Source: Vreelandella glaciei
GTDB taxonomy: Bacteria > Pseudomonadota > Gammaproteobacteria > Pseudomonadales > Halomonadaceae
Direction: 5' to 3'
Assembly: GCF_013415125.1 (NCBI RefSeq)
Contig: NZ_JACCDE010000010.1
Span: 62,001 to 126,000 of the forward strand
DNA length: 64,000 nt
Positions 59,962 to 64,000 of this stretch are shown here, piece after piece. Position numbers and translations under genes: made by a program. The notes below the pieces were generated by a model. That model was given only the letters and a program-made list of their open reading frames with translations, made no database searches and was not told the DNA's origin. The stretch's first letter is position 1. Each line of letters begins with the position of its first letter.

Positions 59962-62288
59962 GCAATAGAGACACACAATCTATGAACCTAGACCTGTTCG
60001 CCGATGACGCGCCGCCCGCGGCACCTGACTCAACCGCACCGGTAACACCACCGACAGAATCAGCCGCCAGTGCCGCCCAGCCGCACCCCGCGCTAAGCGA
60101 CACCGCCGCGCTACTCCTGTTGTGTGAACGATGGGTTTCCCGTGGCTGGCTGCGGGATCTGGATTTAGCCCTAGTGCGCTTTCTCGACCGGGAAACCCAA
60201 AACGCCCCGCCCCTGCTGTTGCTAGGCGCGGCGTTGGCCAGCCACCAGCTTGGCCGAGGCCATGTGTGCCTGGATATAGCCGCGACGCTGGAAGCGCCGG
60301 ATTTTGCACTTTCGCTGCCACCGGAAGGCGACGACCTGAACGACCCACCGCCGCTGCCCAGCCATGTGCTGGCTACGTTAACGCTGCCCGAATGGCAGGC
60401 CGCGCTCAGCCACCCCATGCTGATCAGCGACGGCCCCGGCAATACGCCGCTTGTAGTGAGCCACAGCGACAACACCAGCAAACTCTACCTACGCCGCTAC
60501 TGGCAGTTCGAACAAACCCTACACCATGAAATCGCCGCCCGATTAGCCACCGCAGAACTGGATAAAACTGGTGGGAGGGAGCTTCAGCTCGCGAAGGGTG
60601 ACGATAGTCACCCCCAAATACTCAAAGATGCCCTAGATACCCTATTCCCCGCCAGCAACAAAATAGACTGGCAAAAAAACGCCTGCGCCCTAGCCGCCCG
60701 CAGCCCCTTCGCGATCATCACCGGCGGCCCCGGCACCGGCAAAACCACCACCGTGGTGCGCCTGCTGGCCCTGCTGCAAACCCTGCAACTGGCAGAACCC
60801 AACGCCCACCCGCTCCGCATTCGTCTAGCAGCCCCCACCGGCAAAGCCGCCGCACGGCTAAACGAATCCATCGCCGGCCAAGTTGCAAAGCTCCCCTTCA
60901 GTGGCTTAGTCAACTTGTGGGAGGGAGCTTCAGCTCGCGACGATTCAAGCACCCAGCAACTACAAGCAGCCATCCCCACAGAAGTCACCACACTCCACCG
61001 CTTATTAGGCGCAAGAGCAGACACCCGCCACTTCCGGCATAACGCCGCCAACCCGCTGGCGCTGGATGTGCTGGTGGTGGATGAAGCCTCGATGGTGGAT
61101 ATCGAAATGATGACGGCGCTGCTCAGCGCCCTACCCGCCAGCGCCAAGCTAGTGCTGCTGGGGGATAAAGATCAGTTGGCATCCGTTGAGGCTGGCGCTG
61201 TGCTGGGTGACCTGTGCCGCCGCGCCGACGCCGCCCACTACACACCCGCCACGGCGCAGTGGCTAGCCGAACTCACCGACCACCCGCTGCCGGATGAATT
61301 AATCGACCCAACCGGCCAGCCGCTGGATCAAGCCATTACCATGCTACGGGTAAGCCACCGCTTTACTGAAACAAGCGGCATCGGCCAGCTCGCCCAGGCG
61401 ATTAACCAGCCGCTAAGTGAGGCAATGCGGGAACGGGATAAACACCAAGCCGTGCATGGCGTACTGAATAACGGCTATGCCGACCTGCACCACCTGGTGT
61501 TGAAGCAAGACGCACAAAACGAAGACATCGCCCTGGAGCGCCTGGTAATCACCGGCAGCCCAGAGCGTTTTCCCAATGCAGGCGAAGGCCGCACCGATTT
61601 CAAAGGCGAGCCAATTGCACCGCCCACCGGCTACCAGCACTACCTGAATACCCTGGCAAGTGAACGACCTGATACATCGCTATCGTTTGAAGAGAACGGC
61701 GACGTTTACGATGCGTGGGCAAAGCAAGTGCTGAACGCCTACAGTCGCTTTCAGCTGCTGTGCGCGCTACGTAAAGGCCCATGGGGCGTAGAAGGATTAA
61801 ACCTGCGCATAGCTAAAACCCTGCGCCGCGAAAAGCTGCTGTTCGGCAACGACCACACGTTAGAAAAAGGCTGGTTTGAAGGCCGCCCGGTGCTAGTCAC
61901 CCAAAACGACTACGGCCTAAAACTGATGAACGGCGATATCGGCATCACAATGGCGGTGCCAGATCAACGCACTCCCGGCAGGGCACTTTTACGCGTCGCC
62001 TTTCCGACCAGCGACCCGGAAAACCCCATTCACTGGGTGCTGCCTTCCCGCCTGCACGCGGTAGAAACCGTGTTCGCGATGACGGTACACAAATCCCAAG
62101 GCTCCGAGTTTCAGCATACCGCCCTGCTGCTACCGCAAACACCCAACCCCATTCTCACCCGCGAGCTGGTTTACACCGGTATCACCCGCGCCCGCGATTG
62201 GCTTACGCTGATCGAAGCCAAACGCGGGATATTGAATGATGCGGTTACTAGGGAGGTTATGAGGGTTAGTGGGACGGGAAGGTCGTAA
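59958..62288 (+). CDS. recD: Exodeoxyribonuclease V alpha subunit
   Basis: RecD is the 5'-to-3' helicase of RecBCD. The protein has 776 residues, well above the E. coli length. Walker A GGPGTGKTTT, DEASMVD, LLGDKDQLASVEAG, the MTVHKSQGSEF segment and YTGITRARDWL are complete. Its ATG overlaps the recB stop by ATGA. Two insertions stand out: residues about 204-213 (TGGRELQLAK) and 320-328 (WEGASARDD), both encoded by the same 24-bp REP-like DNA read in different frames; both lie in loop regions outside the helicase motifs. Confidence 0.93.
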   Translation: MSNRDTQSMNLDLFADDAPPAAPDSTAPVTPPTESAASAAQPHPALSDTAALLLLCERWVSRGWLRDLDLALVRFLDRETQNAPPLLLLGAALASHQLGRGHVCLDIAATLEAPDFALSLPPEGDDLNDPPPLPSHVLATLTLPEWQAALSHPMLISDGPGNTPLVVSHSDNTSKLYLRRYWQFEQTLHHEIAARLATAELDKTGGRELQLAKGDDSHPQILKDALDTLFPASNKIDWQKNACALAARSPFAIITGGPGTGKTTTVVRLLALLQTLQLAEPNAHPLRIRLAAPTGKAAARLNESIAGQVAKLPFSGLVNLWEGASARDDSSTQQLQAAIPTEVTTLHRLLGARADTRHFRHNAANPLALDVLVVDEASMVDIEMMTALLSALPASAKLVLLGDKDQLASVEAGAVLGDLCRRADAAHYTPATAQWLAELTDHPLPDELIDPTGQPLDQAITMLRVSHRFTETSGIGQLAQAINQPLSEAMRERDKHQAVHGVLNNGYADLHHLVLKQDAQNEDIALERLVITGSPERFPNAGEGRTDFKGEPIAPPTGYQHYLNTLASERPDTSLSFEENGDVYDAWAKQVLNAYSRFQLLCALRKGPWGVEGLNLRIAKTLRREKLLFGNDHTLEKGWFEGRPVLVTQNDYGLKLMNGDIGITMAVPDQRTPGRALLRVAFPTSDPENPIHWVLPSRLHAVETVFAMTVHKSQGSEFQHTALLLPQTPNPILTRELVYTGITRARDWLTLIEAKRGILNDAVTREVMRVSGTGRS
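60571..60613 (+). repeat. REP-like repeat inside recD, copy 1
   Basis: The 24 bp at 60571-60594 (beginning GTGGGAGGGAGC, with GAGCT-TC-AGCTC dyad in it) are followed directly by GGGTGAC-GATA-GTCACCC (60596-60613), a perfect dyad. The arrangement of a hairpin unit with a conserved head is that of REP elements, but here it is within a coding region and in frame. Confidence 0.8.
60917..60940 (+). repeat. REP-like repeat inside recD, copy 2
   Basis: The same 24 bp as at 60571-60594 recur without a mismatch, 346 bp downstream. Relative to the recD frame the first copy starts in phase 1 and the second in phase 2, so it codes for a different peptide (WEGASARD). Confidence 0.85.
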
Positions 62289-62412
62289 TCAAAGTCGATA
62301 TTAACGTTGGTGGTATCGGTTTTTGACCAAGAGTTGACGTTTAGGAGATTTCGATATAACGCAGTATTTTTATCAACTCTACCCCCTTGACGAGACCCTT
62401 GATTCATTCTTT

Positions 62413-64000
62413 TTAATTACTGTTTCCATTCAAAAAATTTAAGATCGGCTCTACTGGCGCAACAACACCAAATTTTGTCAATTGAAGAAATTTTGAGCCA
62501 AAAATCTCCGAAGGTATTTTTCTTTGAAGTAACCCAAAGAAGTTTTCATCATGCGTTGATATGATGAGCTGTTTACCAAACCTTAAGAATATGCTTCTTA
62601 ACAGGTCTATCGTCGAAAGAATATTAATTGAATCCATCGATTGGATGGGATCATCAATTAGAATAACATCAATAGAGTTTCCTTTATCATCTTTTGCGTG
62701 AAGAGCATTCGCAAGAAACACACTTAAACCCAGTATGTTGGTTTGGGCAGCACTGAAATAGAGAATTGGGGATATCATGCCACCTGCCCCATCGCCAACC
62801 AAAATGTTTAAACTTGGCTTATCTGCTTCAAAGTTGACTTTGAATTCTACTTTTTTGAATTCAGGATGTGGGTCTATATTCTTGTAAATAGCATTAATCA
62901 GATCCTCGAAGAAGAAGTTATTAATGAGTACTTCTAGCTTTTCTACTATGACCACTTTTTCTCTCTCTAAAGCTTCGTCAACCTGATTTCTTCGTTTAAA
63001 CTGACAATCCAAAGCTTCCAATTCGTTCTGATTAGATATGTGTTTTATGTAAGGCTTAAATGAAACCATCAGTTCCAAGAGCAACTTAAATCCATTAACC
63101 AGCTTTTCTAGCCTCTGAGCACTAAATCGGTATTCTTCCGCATTATTTTTTATTAGAGCTTTTACTTCTTCCAGTGTATCCTCAGAACTAATGCTAATAA
63201 TATTAGATAAGCTATCGTAATACGCATTAACCGTCGCTTGAGAATTAGCAAGAGCTAAATCTAGGATTTCCTTTTCTTTCTTCAAGTGTGAAACTTCCAC
63301 CCATGTTTCATTAGCTATCATTTCTTTCTGTAAATCGTTACACTGCCCAACTAAGAATTCACATGAAGTTTTGTGCTGCAGCACGATCGATTTAAGCTCA
63401 TTTATTTTCACTTCAAAGTGCAATTTTATATTATGAACAGCAATAGAGTTTTCATTTAAATATGCTAACACTGATACATAACCGTGATCATTACACTTAG
63501 TCTCCATTTCAGACTCTAGCTGAGTCAGCTCTACACGTTTGGTTTTAAGCGACTCAGTTGTTATTTTTACTTTATTAGTCAGAATTTTTTGCTGCTTAAT
63601 CAGACTTAGCTTCACCTCAGATAACTGACTAAGCTCGTACTCCACTCTAATTAAAAAGTCTTGCTTCGACAACCCCATAAATAATTGTGTAATTTCAGAA
63701 TTTCTATCATCTAATTCTTTTAACTCATTTTCAAAGGTAGCTTTTTCCATCTCGGCTTTCTTAATTTTTATTTTTACTTCATTTAATTCATTACGAAGGC
63801 TAGCGAGTTGATGAGCCTGTGCTTTTAATGCTTGCTTAGCAATCTCTTGAATTTCGTCATCAAGTTCTTTCTGACGTGACAAAGATTCTACAATCTTAGT
63901 AGAATTCTCTCGATTAAGTTCAGACTCCAGGTTTTGTCTCTTAACTTTACCAATTAGTTCGTCGGGCGATGAATGTGGAGTAGTACACAAAGGACAAGTA
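62413..64000 (-). CDS. SMC/Rad50-like coiled-coil ATPase, C-terminal part (runs off the window end)
   Basis: The C-terminal 529 codons of a large ATPase read on the minus strand; its start is beyond base 64000. Near the window edge the frame reads TCPLCTTPH, a CxxC zinc hook as in Rad50/SbcC and other SMC-like proteins. A long Glu/Lys-rich coiled coil follows (about the next 310 residues), then the ATPase half: degenerate signature YFSAAQTNILGLSVF, Walker B VILIDDPIQSMD and a D-loop, and a STHD switch His. The gene is markedly AT-rich compared with recD, which suggests transfer. Similar proteins occur in defence systems; the system cannot be named without the rest. Confidence 0.8.
   Translation of the reverse strand, partial: TCPLCTTPHSSPDELIGKVKRQNLESELNRENSTKIVESLSRQKELDDEIQEIAKQALKAQAHQLASLRNELNEVKIKIKKAEMEKATFENELKELDDRNSEITQLFMGLSKQDFLIRVEYELSQLSEVKLSLIKQQKILTNKVKITTESLKTKRVELTQLESEMETKCNDHGYVSVLAYLNENSIAVHNIKLHFEVKINELKSIVLQHKTSCEFLVGQCNDLQKEMIANETWVEVSHLKKEKEILDLALANSQATVNAYYDSLSNIISISSEDTLEEVKALIKNNAEEYRFSAQRLEKLVNGFKLLLELMVSFKPYIKHISNQNELEALDCQFKRRNQVDEALEREKVVIVEKLEVLINNFFFEDLINAIYKNIDPHPEFKKVEFKVNFEADKPSLNILVGDGAGGMISPILYFSAAQTNILGLSVFLANALHAKDDKGNSIDVILIDDPIQSMDSINILSTIDLLRSIFLRFGKQLIISTHDENFFGLLQRKIPSEIFGSKFLQLTKFGVVAPVEPILNFLNGNSN

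Noticed and set aside
62171-62407. 78-codon minus-strand frame over the end of recD
   Set aside because: Two thirds are antisense to recD and there is no ribosome-binding site or motif.

Overview
The window looks like chromosomal DNA of a halophilic gammaproteobacterium, most likely Halomonadaceae (Halomonas/Vreelandella group). The grounds are gene content: a Tat-exported high-potential iron-sulfur protein, a gamma-butyrobetaine hydroxylase with a betaine-type binding protein, the prkA-yeaH-spoVR stress operon, a Pseudomonas-like arginine/ornithine uptake cluster and an intact recBCD set. This is inference from families, not a database match.

Layout. 1-1234: start of rnr on the minus strand and three divergent tandem tRNA-Leu(CAG) genes. 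1326-5330: two paralogous membrane-anchored NUC1-type nucleases, one with its catalytic His replaced, flanking an AT-rich nuclease/membrane/OB-fold fusion and a dead IS630-type element. 5424-11272: Lrp-type RAM protein, HiPIP and the spoVR-yeaH-prkA operon. 11567-17716: threonine aldolase, a FadH-type reductase, an EamA exporter and a GNAT-nitrilase fusion. 17812-21033: accessory stretch with small genes, a HEPN gene broken by a stop codon, a possible 16-residue hydrophobic peptide and a 47-residue four-cysteine protein. 21424-34721: mainly housekeeping and metabolism, including azoreductase, carnitine-related genes, a pseudo-phosphatase/glycosyltransferase fusion, lipocalin, tartrate dehydrogenase, a lactonase, WrbA and a hemerythrin. 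34921-39285: astE-like gene plus a complete basic-amino-acid ABC importer. 39555-47948: frameshifted TraX-like gene, diguanylate cyclase, purEK, small HTH gene, metallothionein, chromate transporter, ilvD.

48112-64000 is the most unusual part. The recBCD genes sit among toxin-antitoxin type modules: HigBA (48148-48763) with a promoter so close that the toxin mRNA should be leaderless, an orphan HigA-like antitoxin (48842-49132), a RES-Xre pair (49852-50283 and 49337-49855) bracketed by imperfect direct repeats, and a nucleotidyltransferase-HEPN pair (55383-56215) placed inside the rec locus. Its HEPN stop codon overlaps the recB start codon, and recB overlaps recD in the same way, so recBD should be made from the same transcript as the MNT-HEPN pair. 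recC is cut off from recBD by pncB on the opposite strand. recD carries two copies of a REP-like 24-bp sequence inside its coding region, read in different frames. After recD an AT-rich gene for a zinc-hook SMC/Rad50-like ATPase runs off the end of the window, as expected for a defence or repair gene gained by transfer.

How the parts may work together. prkA, yeaH and spoVR form a stationary-phase stress unit. The arginine/ornithine importer with the AstE-like enzyme feeds amino-acid catabolism. gbbH with its binding protein handles carnitine precursors. The recBCD-MNT-HEPN arrangement suggests, as a hypothesis, that the MNT-HEPN pair is co-expressed with, and possibly senses, RecBCD. No CRISPR array, rRNA operon or intact prophage is visible.
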